A DNA stretch of 39,245 nt from Massilia glaciei (GCF_003011895.2 NZ_PXWF02000254.1:1-39245); one strand, 5' to 3'; shown: positions 16,518 through 27,333, numbered from the stretch's first letter. Notes: generated from the sequence alone by a model not told the origin. Numbers and translations: made by a program.

Positions 16518-18008
16518 ATGGAAAGTTTTATCGACAGTCTCAACGGCATCATCTGGAGCAAGGGATTGATTTACCTGTGCCTCGGCGCCGGTTTGTTTTA
16601 CTCGATCCAGACCCGCTTCGCGCAAGTGCGGCACTTCAAGGAGATGCTGCGCCTGCTGTTCAAACGCAAGGGCGCCGAATCCGGCATCTCGTCATTCCAG
16701 GCGCTGGCGGTGTCGCTGTCGGGCCGGGTCGGGGTGGGCAATATCGCCGGTGTCGCGGCCGCCATCGGTTTTGGCGGACCCGGCGCAGTGTTCTGGATGT
16801 GGGTCGTCGCCTTTCTCGGCGCGAGCACGGCGTATGCCGAGTCCACCCTGGGCCAGCTCTATAAAGTGGAGGAGGACGGCCAGTACCGCGGCGGTTCGGC
16901 CTATTTCTTCGAGAGTTGCCTCGGCTGGCGCTGGTTGGGGGTCTCGTTCGCCATCGCGGCGGTGGTTGCATGCGGCATCTTCCTGCCGGGCGTGCAGGCC
17001 AATGCGGTCGGCAACGCCGTCACCCAGATTTTCGGCGACGGCGACATGGTCGACACCTTTCTGGGCCCGGTTGGCACCTATAAACTGATCGGCCTGGGCG
17101 TCATTTTGACCCTGCTGGCGGTGATCATTTTTGGCGGAATCAAGCGCATCGCGCGATTCGCCGAATTCGTCGTCCCGTTCATGGCGCTGGGCTACATCGT
17201 CTTGGCGCTGATCGTCATCGTATTCAACATCGACAAGCTACCGGGCGTCTTCAGCCTGATTTTCTCGGATGCCTTCACGGCCCAAGCCGGTTTTGGCGCC
17301 GCCATCGGCTGGGGCGTCAAGCGGGGTGTGTATTCCAACGAGGCCGGCCAGGGCACCGGAACCCATGCGGCGGCCGCGGCCGAAACCGAACATCCGTCCC
17401 AGCAGGGGCTGGTGCAGGCGTTTTCGATCTACATCGACACCCTGCTCGTGTGCACCGCGACGGCGCTCATGATCTTGATCACCAACCAGTACAACGTGCA
17501 AGGGACGCTGCCCGCCGGCCAATTCTTGGTGCAAAACCTGCCGGCTGCGACCGAGATCGGCTCCGCGGCATTCACCCAAATGGCGTTGCAGAGCACGTTC
17601 GGCGGCTTCGGTCCGGTGTTTGTCGGCGTGGCGCTGTTCTTCTTCGCCTTCACCACCATCCTTGCCTACTACTACATCGCGGAAACCAACATCGCCTACC
17701 TGAACCGCTTTTTCAAGCGCGGCGTGCCATTGGTCTTCGTCAAACTGGTGATCATGGCGATGGTGGCCTACGGCACGGTCAACAGCGCGGGCTATATCTG
17801 GAACCTCGGCGACATCGGTGTCGGCATCATGGCGTGGATTAACATCATCGGCATCCTGATCATTTTCTTCATCGCCAAACCGACCATTCTTTGCCTGCGC
17901 GACTACGAGGCGCAGCTGAAGGCGGGCGGTCCCATCACGTTCGACCCGATCAAGCTTGGCATCAAAAATGCCACCTTCTGGGAGCGGCGCGCTGCGGCGA
18001 AGAAATAG
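16518..18008 (+). CDS. Sodium:alanine symporter family protein (AGCS)
   Basis: The 496-aa inner-membrane carrier of the AGCS family (AlsT/DagA/YaaJ) imports alanine or glycine with Na+. Family signatures include GRVGVGNIAGVAAAIGFGGPGAVFWMW (about 72-98), YAESTLGQLYK, the conserved GVKRGVYSNEAGQGTGTHAAAAAETEHPSQQGLVQ segment in the middle (about 270-305) and DTLLVCTATALMIL. About 10-11 helices are visible and length is normal. AAGAGG precedes the ATG. A strong terminator begins 12 bp after the stop, so the gene is monocistronic. It is one of several solute carriers in the window, alongside the DAACS symporter, the ABC operon and the Ca2+/Na+ antiporter. Confidence 0.94.
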   Translation: MESFIDSLNGIIWSKGLIYLCLGAGLFYSIQTRFAQVRHFKEMLRLLFKRKGAESGISSFQALAVSLSGRVGVGNIAGVAAAIGFGGPGAVFWMWVVAFLGASTAYAESTLGQLYKVEEDGQYRGGSAYFFESCLGWRWLGVSFAIAAVVACGIFLPGVQANAVGNAVTQIFGDGDMVDTFLGPVGTYKLIGLGVILTLLAVIIFGGIKRIARFAEFVVPFMALGYIVLALIVIVFNIDKLPGVFSLIFSDAFTAQAGFGAAIGWGVKRGVYSNEAGQGTGTHAAAAAETEHPSQQGLVQAFSIYIDTLLVCTATALMILITNQYNVQGTLPAGQFLVQNLPAATEIGSAAFTQMALQSTFGGFGPVFVGVALFFFAFTTILAYYYIAETNIAYLNRFFKRGVPLVFVKLVIMAMVAYGTVNSAGYIWNLGDIGVGIMAWINIIGILIIFFIAKPTILCLRDYEAQLKAGGPITFDPIKLGIKNATFWERRAAAKK

Positions 18009-18020
18009 GAACGACCTCGA

Positions 18021-18047
18021 AAAGCCCCAAGCGATTGGGGCTTTTTT
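18021..18047 (+). terminator. Rho-independent terminator after the alanine symporter gene
   Basis: AAAGCCCCAA (18021-18030) and TTGGGGCTTT (18035-18044) form a perfect 10-bp stem with a GCGA loop, followed by more T residues. Just after it, AGCGACACCA is tandemly duplicated (18051-18060 and 18061-18070). Confidence 0.93.
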
Positions 18048-18087
18048 ATAAGCGACACCAAGCGACACCAACCCACCGGGGACTTCG

Positions 18088-18441
18088 ATGCTCTACGCCG
18101 CCGCCTGCATCATCACGCTCTTGGCCCTGGCCCATTCATGGCTGGGCGAACGCCACATCCTGATCCGGCTTTTCCGGCGGGGCATTCTGCCGAAGGTGCT
18201 CGGGACCGAGGAGTTCACGAAGGGGACCTTGCGCTTCGTCTGGCATTTCACGAGCCTGATCGCGCTCGGTTTCGCCGCGCTGCTGGTCCAGATCGCGGGC
18301 GGCGTGCCGGCCCCCGCGCTGGCGCCGACCATTGGATGGACGCTCATCGTGGCGGGGATACTGCCCTTGGTTTTCACCCGCGGGCGCCATCTGTCGTGGA
18401 TCTTCCTGTTTGCCGCCGGCGCGCTTTGCCTGTTCGACTGA
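18088..18441 (+). CDS. Small integral membrane protein, unknown function
   Basis: The 117-aa protein has four hydrophobic segments (about 1-18, 50-70, 78-97 and 103-116). Charged residues sit in the first loop (ERHILIRLFRRGILPKVLGTEEFTKGTLRFVWHFTS), whose conserved-looking WH-F-T and GTLRFVWH pattern suggests a real small membrane family, though I cannot name it. GGGGA lies upstream of the ATG at 18088. The gene is close to the terminator before it and convergent with the SDR gene 72 bp downstream. Codon use is normal for the window, which supports it as a genuine gene. Confidence 0.75.
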   Translation: MLYAAACIITLLALAHSWLGERHILIRLFRRGILPKVLGTEEFTKGTLRFVWHFTSLIALGFAALLVQIAGGVPAPALAPTIGWTLIVAGILPLVFTRGRHLSWIFLFAAGALCLFD

Positions 18442-18513
18442 ACCGGCAGGGCGGGAATTTGTCCCCTTGAAGATCGGGACGCGTGCGCTGTTGGCCGGTT
18501 GGCTTGGGGGCGC

Positions 18514-19272
18514 CTACAGGCGCAGCCCGCCGTCGAGCTCGAGCGTGCGGCCGGTGAAGTAGTCGTTCTCGAAGATGAAGCGGGCCGCGTCGGCGATTTC
18601 TTCGGGCTGCGCGAAACGCTGCAGGGGAATGCGTTGCCGGAACCGGTTCTGGAGCTCGGGTTTCATGCGCGCGACCATTTGGGTGTCGCTGAAGCCCGGG
18701 GCGATCGCGGCGACCCGGATCTTGTACCTTGCCAATTCCTGGGCCCAGGTCACGGTCATGGCGCACACCCCGGCCTTGGCCGCCGCGTAGTTGCCCTGGC
18801 CGACATTGCCGGCGCGTGAGATGCTCGAGATGTTGATGAGCACGCCGCCGCGCCCCGATGCGATCATTTGCGCGGCCCCTTCGCGCGCGCACAGGAACAC
18901 GCCGGTCAGGTCGACCGCCACCACCTTGTTGAAATCGGCGAGCGACATTTTTTGCATGCCGCCGTCTTGCGGCTTGAGCAGCAGCGCGTCGGCGTTGGTG
19001 CCGGCGTTGCAGATGAGCCCGTCTATGGGGCCGAAATCGGCCCCCGCCTGCGCGAACGCGCGCACCACGGCGTCCTCGTCGGCGACGTCGGCGGCGTAGG
19101 TGCGCACCTGCGCCTTGGCATCGCGGCACAGTTGCGCGGTTTCGCGCACATGCTCCTCGCTCAGGTCCAGCAGCGCCAGTCTGGCCCCCTGCCGGGCCAA
19201 CATCAGGGCCATGCTCCGGCCAAGACCCTGGGCGGCCCCGGTGATGACGATCGTTTTGTCCGTGATGTCCAT
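18514..19272 (-). CDS. SDR family oxidoreductase (FabG-like)
   Basis: The 252-aa short-chain dehydrogenase/reductase uses NAD(P)(H). It has the cofactor motif TGAAQGLG (11-18), the NAG motif at 89-91, the catalytic Ser in NISSIS (about 148-152), Y162 and K166 (YAAAK), and a closing TGRTLELDGGLRL typical of 3-oxoacyl-ACP reductase-like members. The D36-type acidic residue after the second strand (LALLDLS) favours NAD(H), although this is only a tendency. The ATG at 19272 gives the family N-terminus; the frame is open well upstream but non-homologous there. The gene is alone, divergent from the histidine kinase, and nothing nearby indicates its substrate. Confidence 0.92.
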   Translation of the reverse strand: MDITDKTIVITGAAQGLGRSMALMLARQGARLALLDLSEEHVRETAQLCRDAKAQVRTYAADVADEDAVVRAFAQAGADFGPIDGLICNAGTNADALLLKPQDGGMQKMSLADFNKVVAVDLTGVFLCAREGAAQMIASGRGGVLINISSISRAGNVGQGNYAAAKAGVCAMTVTWAQELARYKIRVAAIAPGFSDTQMVARMKPELQNRFRQRIPLQRFAQPEEIADAARFIFENDYFTGRTLELDGGLRL

Positions 19273-19674
19273 GGATGCTCCCGTATGGCTTGTTGGACCG
19301 CCCGGGCCGGTCTGCCCGGAGGGCGGCGGCCGGATTTTGCGGCATGCCGGGGGCGCCCCGCATGCATCCCGCGCGCACCGCGCATGCGCAGTCAGAACAC
19401 TAGCATTCGGCGCGGCGATGCACGGCGGGGGCGCAAGCCGTTGCGCGGTTCGGTCAAATCCTGGCGCATTGGCCCCGCGCGCTTGGGTGCGCGGCTTGAC
19501 AAAGCCGGGCACCCAGGCGCACCCGGGCGTTGCCCGGTGCCGGCACAAGGAAGCCCCGGTCCGTTGCGCGAGCGCACCGTCAATGCCGCCGGACCGTGCC
19601 GAAGCCGCAGTAAAACCCACAGCGGCCCGGAATTGACGCAGAATACGCGTTCTCCATTCATTCAAGAACATTCA
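19273..19674. other. 402-bp divergent intergenic region
   Basis: The gap between the SDR and the kinase starts is very GC-rich and has no convincing coding potential; open frames here lack homology and ribosome sites. Imperfect self-complementary GC tracts occur around 19495-19545 (GCCGGGCACC against GGTGCCGGC), possibly a hairpin. No clear promoter is visible. Confidence 0.4.
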
Positions 19675-21270
<1,596 letters not shown>

Positions 21271-21411
21271 AGGCGAGGGCAGGCACGGGGCGGGGCGGAG
21301 GTGGTGCCGCCGGATGGGCCGCACCGGCCTCGTTCCCGCGCCCGCCACCGGGCCGGCGTGGCGCATCAAGCGCCAACTGCCGCGTCGTTCCGGCGCGCAC
21401 GGCATGACGCA

Positions 21412-22323
21412 TCACTTCGCTTCGACCCCGGCGGGATTGCGGCAGCCAGTTCCCGCGCCCTTGACATGGTCGGCCAGGAATTTTTCGACGAGGTCGAAGT
21501 GCTTGAGCGGCTCGGCGTGCGCGCCCTCGATCGCCTCGTGCTGGCTGTGGTGGGCGAAGTTGCCCGCGTTCATGCGTTGCATCATCGCGGCCGACATTTC
21601 CATCGACGGCCAGAATTCATCCTTGCTGGCGGACATGAACAATACCGGGCCCGCGATATTTTCCACCTTGATGGCCGCGTCGCGCATCGCTTGCGTGTTT
21701 TCCATCATCTTTTCGAAGGCCCCGCGCAGATCGCCCTTGATCAGGGCGCCGCTGGCGCTCCATGGGACCGGGACGAAGGCCAGTTCCGTGCCTTCGTGGC
21801 TGAACGACGAGGTATTCATTTGCGCGGTCAGGGCCGGAAACACCGCGCTGCCCGGCACCAGCGCCACCACCGCGCGGTAGGCGTCGTACCGGCTCGCCAG
21901 CGCCAGCGCAAGTTCGGCGCCCTTGGAGCCGCCCATGATGACGATGCACCGGCCATCGACGCGCCCGTCTTGCGCGGCCGCCAACACGGCCCGGTGCACG
22001 CCTTCAAGCGCGATCCGGTCCAGTTGCGCCGGACTTTCGGCGGTGCCGAAGTAGCCGATCGCCAGAAAGGCATAGCCCTGCGCGAGGAATTTGTCGCGCT
22101 GCGGTTTCCAGTATTGGCCGGCCCATGGGTTGCCGCCCTCGGAGCCGCCCAGGCCGACGATCAGGGGTTGCTTGCCCTGCCCGCCGGCGAACAACGCGCT
22201 GCTGACCTGGCCATGGCGCTCCGGCAAGCCATCGGGCTTCTTGTTCAGATACAAATAGCCCGCCCCTGCCATGAGCACGAGCGCGCCGATGGCGGTCAGA
22301 AGCACCCACTTCAGTATTTTCAT
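21412..22323 (-). CDS. Alpha/beta hydrolase, BAAT/acyl-CoA thioesterase C-terminal family
   Basis: The 303-aa hydrolase has a single N-terminal membrane helix or uncleaved signal (about 5-26), so the catalytic domain is probably periplasmic. The BAAT_C-type fold shows GGSEGGNPW (oxyanion region, 59-67), nucleophile S133 in GGSKGAE, an acidic residue in SASKDEFWPS and a late His in HEAIEGAHAEP. Relatives hydrolyse or transfer acyl-CoA thioesters, but an exported bacterial version more likely acts as an esterase; the substrate is unknown. The ATG at 22323 has an excellent ribosome site (GGAGGAAGGA). The gene faces the histidine kinase tail-to-tail, 141 bp apart. Confidence 0.9.
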   Translation of the reverse strand: MKILKWVLLTAIGALVLMAGAGYLYLNKKPDGLPERHGQVSSALFAGGQGKQPLIVGLGGSEGGNPWAGQYWKPQRDKFLAQGYAFLAIGYFGTAESPAQLDRIALEGVHRAVLAAAQDGRVDGRCIVIMGGSKGAELALALASRYDAYRAVVALVPGSAVFPALTAQMNTSSFSHEGTELAFVPVPWSASGALIKGDLRGAFEKMMENTQAMRDAAIKVENIAGPVLFMSASKDEFWPSMEMSAAMMQRMNAGNFAHHSQHEAIEGAHAEPLKHFDLVEKFLADHVKGAGTGCRNPAGVEAK

Positions 22324-22558
22324 CGTTCCTTCCTCCCCATGCGTTTGTCGAGTTGCGGTTTTTCGCAAGCTTTACCCATCAGGATCTCCTTGTCAAACAG
22401 TTCATATGGGCTCCCAGCCAGATGCTCCGCCCCGGTGCCAGGCTCAGCCCCGTGCGAACGTTGCCGTCATGCTGGTAGCTCGAGAGGCAAATGAGGGGCG
22501 CAATTTATGGGCCGTTCAGGCGGATTCGCAGCCGATTTCCTTTGAGCCCGACGGGCTC
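22324..22558. other. Gene-free stretch upstream of the hydrolase
   Basis: No coding signal. It includes the hydrolase ribosome site at its left edge. At 22544-22558 it holds an AGCCCGACGGGCTC stretch abutting the palindromic element that follows. Nothing else stands out. Confidence 0.4.
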
Positions 22559-22725
22559 CTAGGAGCCTGTCGGGCTTAGGGAGTCGAAGCGAAAAAAGTG
22601 CTGGGCGAGGACAGATTTTGACGATTTCGAAGTGCCAATAGCGAGCTATTGGCCGAGAAAGCGGCGAAATATGGACCGCCCAGCGCTTTTTGCAGCCGAC
22701 GATCCTAAGCCCGACAGGCTCCTAG
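22559..22725. mobile_element. 167-bp palindromic MITE-like element, copy 1
   Basis: The element is bounded by CTAG on both sides (22559-22562, 22722-22725), probably a 4-bp target duplication. It has ~20-bp perfect terminal inverted repeats, GGAGCCTGTCGGGCTTAGG and its complement. The inner arms also pair (GTGCTGGGCG with CGCCCAGCGC). A 161/167 identical copy lies at 33631-33797. It encodes no transposase, so a nonautonomous element mobilised in trans is likely. CTAG targets fit the YTAR preference known for IS5-subgroup elements, but that assignment is inference. Confidence 0.85.
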
Positions 22726-23189
22726 GCCACGGAATACACGCATTCAAAGCGTTCAAAGACGATTGGCATGTCTGGCCGGGGCTGATAGCCGCTGCCCTCG
22801 AGTTCGCGGTGATAGTACGCCCAATGGGCGTCGTACCACCACGCCAGCGAGCCGTCTCCCTCGCCTTCGGCACGCGCGTGTTCCTCGCTGATACCGTGAA
22901 GTGGCAAGACTTCAACGTCGGTGATGCGGATAATGCATTGGGCTTTGCCGGCCCAGTCGGTAACGACATGCAAGTCACCGATGCGCGGGAGCGCCTCCCC
23001 TCGGCTCTGCAAGGACCACAAGGATGGCGCGGTGGCGCGTTTGCGCCCGCTTACAACAAGGCGGGCGCACGCGTCGGCGTCTTGACGATTGTCGCAGAAG
23101 TGCCAATGCGAAATAGCTCGCTCGCGGTCAGCCGGGAGCACGCCGAGCGCCATAAACTCCCGCCACATGGTTTCTACTGATAAATGCAC
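22722..23189 (-). CDS. ASCH domain protein
   Basis: The 155-aa protein contains an ASCH domain (PUA-like fold, RNA or nucleotide-binding; some relatives hydrolyse modified cytidine). Typical features are HWHFCDNRQDADACARLVVSGRKRATAPSLW, with the conserved GRKRAT, then GDLHVVTDWAGKAQCIIRITDVEVLPL and EGEGDGSLAWWYDAHWAYYHRE. The start is taken as the GTG at 23189 because AAAGGA lies seven bases upstream; ATGs at 23168 and 23153 are later options and the frame is open to 23249. The stop codon TAG (22724-22722) is part of the CTAG border of the palindromic element, so insertion may have altered the last residues. Confidence 0.88.
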   Translation of the reverse strand: MHLSVETMWREFMALGVLPADRERAISHWHFCDNRQDADACARLVVSGRKRATAPSLWSLQSRGEALPRIGDLHVVTDWAGKAQCIIRITDVEVLPLHGISEEHARAEGEGDGSLAWWYDAHWAYYHRELEGSGYQPRPDMPIVFERFECVYSVA

Positions 23190-23349
23190 ACCTGTGTCCT
23201 TTCGATGAGCGGCCCGATGAAGACCCAAGGTGAAGGCATCGGTCGGCAATTGCCCGCGCTGCTGCCGGTTGTGGAGCTCGACGATCCTTCTTGATTGGTT
23301 GTAAAGCTGATAAGCTTGAAGTCTGACCGATCACTATTACGGGTTGTCC

Positions 23350-24426
23350 ATGAAACGACTGGTGTTACTGCTTTGCTTTCCGCTGACTGCCATGGCCGCG
23401 CCGGCTAACACTGCCAAGCTGGCGCACTCTCTTGACACCATTATTGCTGCCCGCTTCAAGCCGGCGTCACCCGGCGTCGCCGCCTTAATTGTAAGGGACG
23501 GCCATCCCATCCTGCGCAAGGCATATGGCCTGGCCAATGTCGAGCTGAACGTTCCGCTCCAGCCCGAACATGTATTCCGCATCGGATCGACCACCAAGCT
23601 GTTTACGGCGACAGCCGTCATGCTGCTGGTCGACGAAGGCAAGTTAGACCTCGGCGCCCCCGTCACCCGCTATCTTGACGCGGCGCCGCGGCACTGGGAG
23701 AAGGTAACCATAGAGCACCTGTTGACCCACACCAGCGGAATCCCCAACCTCTCCATGGACTCGGGCTATTGGCGCACGACGGCACGGCTTGACCATACGC
23801 TTGAGGAATTGATCTCACCGGTGCACGCCCGCCCATTCGACTTCGAGCCTGGGACCAAATTCGCCTATAACAACACAGGTTTCAATTTGCTCGGGATGGT
23901 GATCGAAAAGGTCTCCGGCACCGATTACTTTGCGTTTGTGGAGCAGCGCATTGTCAAGCCGCTGGGGCTCAAGCACACGCGGGAGAGCAATGATAAGCAG
24001 TTGATTCCCGGCTTGGTGACCGGCTACCGCGAGGGGCCCACACCCGCGTGGCCGCTCGCCAACAGCAACCTGCACGCGGCCGGCGGTTTGGTGAGCACGG
24101 TGGACGATCTGGCCGCCTTCATGTTGTCCCTGCAGAGTGGAAAAATCGTGTCGCCGGCGAGCGTAAAACGCATGAACACCAGCCATGTGTTGCCAAATGG
24201 CGCGGCGACCGGCTACGGCCTGGGAACATGGGTGCGAAAAGTCAACGGAAAGCACTTGGTCGGACATGGCGGCTACATTTTCAATTTCTACAGCCAGCTT
24301 GAAATGGATGTCGATTCCGGCATAGTCGCGGTAACCCTGCATAACGGCGACAAGTTCGGCGGCGACAACGAGGAGTTGAGCAGGCAGCTGATCTCGGCGG
24401 TGCAAGGATCAATCGTCGGCATTTAG
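23350..24426 (+). CDS. Serine hydrolase, class C beta-lactamase-like, secreted
   Basis: The 358-aa serine hydrolase of the beta-lactamase/penicillin-binding fold (PF00144) has a cleavable signal peptide (about 1-17, TAMA|AP), so it acts in the periplasm. Catalytic motifs are S80-T-T-K83, Y173-N-N and H306-G-G. The HGG (instead of KTG) and the length point to the esterase/D-aminopeptidase-like branch rather than a true AmpC. The natural substrate is unknown. ATG 23350 gives the natural signal peptide; a TTG two codons earlier is unlikely. It stands alone between the ASCH gene and the amine oxidase. A second, only distantly similar family member is encoded at 36467-37669. Confidence 0.92.
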   Translation: MKRLVLLLCFPLTAMAAPANTAKLAHSLDTIIAARFKPASPGVAALIVRDGHPILRKAYGLANVELNVPLQPEHVFRIGSTTKLFTATAVMLLVDEGKLDLGAPVTRYLDAAPRHWEKVTIEHLLTHTSGIPNLSMDSGYWRTTARLDHTLEELISPVHARPFDFEPGTKFAYNNTGFNLLGMVIEKVSGTDYFAFVEQRIVKPLGLKHTRESNDKQLIPGLVTGYREGPTPAWPLANSNLHAAGGLVSTVDDLAAFMLSLQSGKIVSPASVKRMNTSHVLPNGAATGYGLGTWVRKVNGKHLVGHGGYIFNFYSQLEMDVDSGIVAVTLHNGDKFGGDNEELSRQLISAVQGSIVGI

Positions 24427-24507
24427 TAGGGCAAAGAGGCGGCGCCCGCGCCGCCCATGCGGGACCGGCCCACCACCGCGGGCAGGACGGGGGCGAAATG
24501 ATTGACG

Positions 24508-24587
24508 TGTTGACATTTCGTGCCGGCCCCGGGATGATGTGCCCGCTCCACGGGAATGTTTTCAGGCTTTGGCCGCGTGTCATGATC
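24508..24587 (+). promoter_or_regulatory. Conserved promoter-like element, copy B
   Basis: Counterpart of 14831-14911. TTGACA at 24510-24515, a 17-bp spacer and GATGAT form a plausible sigma70-type promoter. The following 47 bp (24541-24587) match copy A at 38 positions. It ends 65 bp before the ATG of the flavin oxidase gene. Confidence 0.65.
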
Positions 24588-24652
24588 CGTTTTTCTCGTG
24601 GCGGTTTTTTCCCACCCGGCGCGCAGCGCGGGACTGAAAGGCGGCCATCCCC

Positions 24653-26197
24653 ATGCAAGATCAACAAATCGTCATCGTCGGCGGCGGCGTCTCCGGCCTG
24701 TACTGCGCGGTGCGCCTGGCCGAGGCCGGCCACCCGGTGCTGATCCTCGAATCGTCGTCCGACCGCTGGGGCGGACGCATCGAGACCGAGGACATGGACG
24801 GCTTCATCGCCGAGTACGGCCCGATGCGCTTCGAGCCCACGCTGCAGCCGCGCTTCGCCCGGCTGTGCGCCGAACTGGGCGTGCGGCTGGTCGACTTTTC
24901 GGGGCCGTCGGCCGACGCCATCGTCGCCCCGGACCACGACCTGCCGCCCGAGGAGCAGGGCCTCAATTCGCTGCAGCTGCTCAAGCGCGGCATCATGCTC
25001 ATCATGGGGCGCGACCCGTCCGACCAGGGCTGGATCGACGGCCTGACCGAGGCGGACTACCAGCGCCTGCGCAAGCACGCGCAGATGCATGGCCAACCGC
25101 TGTGGGCGACCGGGTTCTGGAACGCCATGTCGGCGCACGGCGTGCTGAGCCACCGCGCGCTCGTCAAGCTGCGCGACACCGGCACCTTCTACCACATGAT
25201 CCCGGAGAACCTCAACGCCATCGAATGGATCATCTGGTGGCTGCGCGCCTTGAAGACCGTGGGCCAGAAACTGGCCAGCATCGAGGGCGGCTCGGCCAAG
25301 CTGACCGACGGGCTGATGGCGAAGATCCACAGCCTGCCGAACATCACGGTCGCCGGCGGCCACACCCTGCTGGGCTTTCGGCCGACGGGGCTGGGCCAGT
25401 CGTCGATGGAGCTCGAGGTGCGCACCAAGAACGGCAGCATCACGCTGCGGGCGGCGCGCCTCATCCTCGCGATGCCGCGCCTGCCGCTGCTCAAGCTCGC
25501 GCCGCATCTGCCCGAACACATCGCGGGCCATCTGGACGCCGTCAACGGCTTCCCGATGCTGAAGATTTTCTTCGTCAGCAATGCGCCGTGGTGGGACTAC
25601 GACCAGCCGCCGCAGCAGTACGCGAACTGCCTGCCCACGCGCGAGGTGCATTATTTCCGGCGCGCCCAGGACGGCGACCACGACGGCCACGGCATGGTGC
25701 TGCTGTACATGGACCGGCCGTCCACCGAATTCTGGCGCCACTACCTGAGCGACCCGGAGCGCCACGACCGCGCCGAGGTGGACCAGGACGCGCGCATCGT
25801 CGACGCCTTCGCCGTGTTCGTCGCGCGCGACGTCAAGCGCCTGCTCGAGACGAACGACCAGCACCTGAAGCTGAACGCGCATTCGAAGGCGGTGTTCCGC
25901 GCGCAGACGCTCGACGAGGCGACCGCCTACATCCGCAATTCGATCATCACCTACGGCATCCGCGACTGGGCGCGCGCGCCCTACGGCGCGGCCAACCACG
26001 GCTGGCAGCCGGGCGTGCGCTCCTGGAAGGTGATGGAGGCGTTCCGGGCCTTCGACTTTGGCAGTGGCGCCAAGAACGTGCACATCGTCGGCGAGGCTTA
26101 CTCGGACTACCAGGGCTTCGTCGAGGGCGCGCTCAACAGCGCCGAGCTGGCGCTGGCGACCATCGCGCGGCCGTGCGCGCCGACGGGCGAGGTGTGA
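24653..26197 (+). CDS. FAD-dependent amine oxidase-like oxidoreductase
   Basis: The 514-aa flavoprotein of the amine oxidase superfamily (PF01593) has the FAD-binding GxGxxG at G10-G12-G15, E33 at the end of the second strand and the R-x-GGR segment (WGGRIET, about 39-45) that contacts FAD. The C-terminal flavin motif is near 480-505 (NVHIVGEAYSDYQGFVEGALNSAE). The central region is the substrate-binding domain and is not typical of MAO or phytoene desaturase, so the substrate remains open. No signal peptide, hence cytosolic. AAGG lies upstream of the ATG at 24653. It shares its upstream element with the unrecognised 204-aa protein gene at 14947, which hints at co-regulation. Confidence 0.9.
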   Translation: MQDQQIVIVGGGVSGLYCAVRLAEAGHPVLILESSSDRWGGRIETEDMDGFIAEYGPMRFEPTLQPRFARLCAELGVRLVDFSGPSADAIVAPDHDLPPEEQGLNSLQLLKRGIMLIMGRDPSDQGWIDGLTEADYQRLRKHAQMHGQPLWATGFWNAMSAHGVLSHRALVKLRDTGTFYHMIPENLNAIEWIIWWLRALKTVGQKLASIEGGSAKLTDGLMAKIHSLPNITVAGGHTLLGFRPTGLGQSSMELEVRTKNGSITLRAARLILAMPRLPLLKLAPHLPEHIAGHLDAVNGFPMLKIFFVSNAPWWDYDQPPQQYANCLPTREVHYFRRAQDGDHDGHGMVLLYMDRPSTEFWRHYLSDPERHDRAEVDQDARIVDAFAVFVARDVKRLLETNDQHLKLNAHSKAVFRAQTLDEATAYIRNSIITYGIRDWARAPYGAANHGWQPGVRSWKVMEAFRAFDFGSGAKNVHIVGEAYSDYQGFVEGALNSAELALATIARPCAPTGEV

Positions 26198-26324
26198 CGC
26201 GCCGCGCGCCATCGCGCCACCATCGGCTTGCCTGCGTCATGGCGGCCGATGGTGGTTGCCGGAATTCGCGAAGCCGGCTTGAACGCTTGCCCTTCCATCC
26301 ATCCACCTCGTCGATCGTCCGCAT

Positions 26325-27299
26325 TTGCTGCTGAACATACTATTCATAGTCATTGGCCTCGTCATACTCGTGGCAGGTGCGGAGGGGCTGGTGCGCGGCG
26401 CCGCTTCCATCGCCGCCAGGTTGAAGATTTCGCCGCTTGTGATCGGGCTTACCGTCGTCTCGTTCGGCACGTCCGCGCCGGAGCTCACGGTCAACCTGGT
26501 CGCGGCATCGAATGGATCACCCGACCTTGCGGTCGGCAACGTCATCGGAAGCAATATCGGCAACATACTGCTCATACTGGGTGTGTGCGCCATGATCGTG
26601 CCTTTGGAGGTCAAGTCCTCGACCGTGTGGAAAGAGATACCGCTGGCGCTGCTTGGCGTCGTGCTGGTGCTTATCATGGGCAATGACGAGTTCTTTGACG
26701 GTGTCGGCTTCAACGCGCTCACCCGGACCGATGGCATGGCCCTGCTCGCGTTGATGATTATCTTTATGTACTACGTCTTTGGTCTTGCCAAAGGCGACCG
26801 TGCCAAAGAAGAGATCAGCAATGTGGGTGAGGAGGTGAAGACGTTTTCGCTGCCGGTGTCGTCCATTCTGACGGTGGCAGGGCTTGCCGGTCTGGTCTTC
26901 GGCGGCCAGCTCCTCGTGTCGGGGGCGACCGCCATCGCGAAAGCCGCCGGTCTGTCGGAGGCGCTCATCGGGCTCACGGTAGTGGCCATCGGCACCTCGC
27001 TGCCCGAGCTGGCAACATCGGTGGTGGCGGCGCTGAAAAAACAAGCGGACATCGCGATTGGTAACATCGTCGGATCGAACATCTTCAATGTCTTCTTCGT
27101 CCTCGGGACCACAAGCACGATCACCGCCCTGCCGATTACCCTGGCGTTGAGCATTGATATCTTGGTGTCCATCGGCGCTTCTTTATTGCTCCTGCTATTC
27201 ATGTTCACAGGAAAGCAACATCGTCTGGTCCGCTGGGAGGGTGCGCTTTTCTTGGGGCTGTATGTCGTCTACCTGATCTATCTGATAGACAGGGGCTGA
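26325..27299 (+). CDS. Calcium/sodium antiporter (CaCA family, YrbG-like)
   Basis: The 324-aa cation exchanger carries the two inverted alpha-repeats of the family: GTSAPELTVNLVAASNGSPDLAVGNVIGSN (about 47-77) and GTSLPELATSVVAALKKQADIAIGNIVGSN (about 222-253), with GxxxPE and GN-x-x-GSN motifs whose acidic and Asn residues bind Ca2+/Na+. About ten helices, normal length. The only initiation codon at the conserved N-terminus is TTG at 26325 and no convincing Shine-Dalgarno precedes it, so expression may be weak or the start slightly misplaced. It converges with the Ig-repeat lipoprotein gene across a shared hairpin. Confidence 0.93.
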   Translation: MLLNILFIVIGLVILVAGAEGLVRGAASIAARLKISPLVIGLTVVSFGTSAPELTVNLVAASNGSPDLAVGNVIGSNIGNILLILGVCAMIVPLEVKSSTVWKEIPLALLGVVLVLIMGNDEFFDGVGFNALTRTDGMALLALMIIFMYYVFGLAKGDRAKEEISNVGEEVKTFSLPVSSILTVAGLAGLVFGGQLLVSGATAIAKAAGLSEALIGLTVVAIGTSLPELATSVVAALKKQADIAIGNIVGSNIFNVFFVLGTTSTITALPITLALSIDILVSIGASLLLLLFMFTGKQHRLVRWEGALFLGLYVVYLIYLIDRG

Positions 27300-27333
27300 T
27301 TGAACCGCGGCAGCTGCTTTCATTTCAAGAAAG

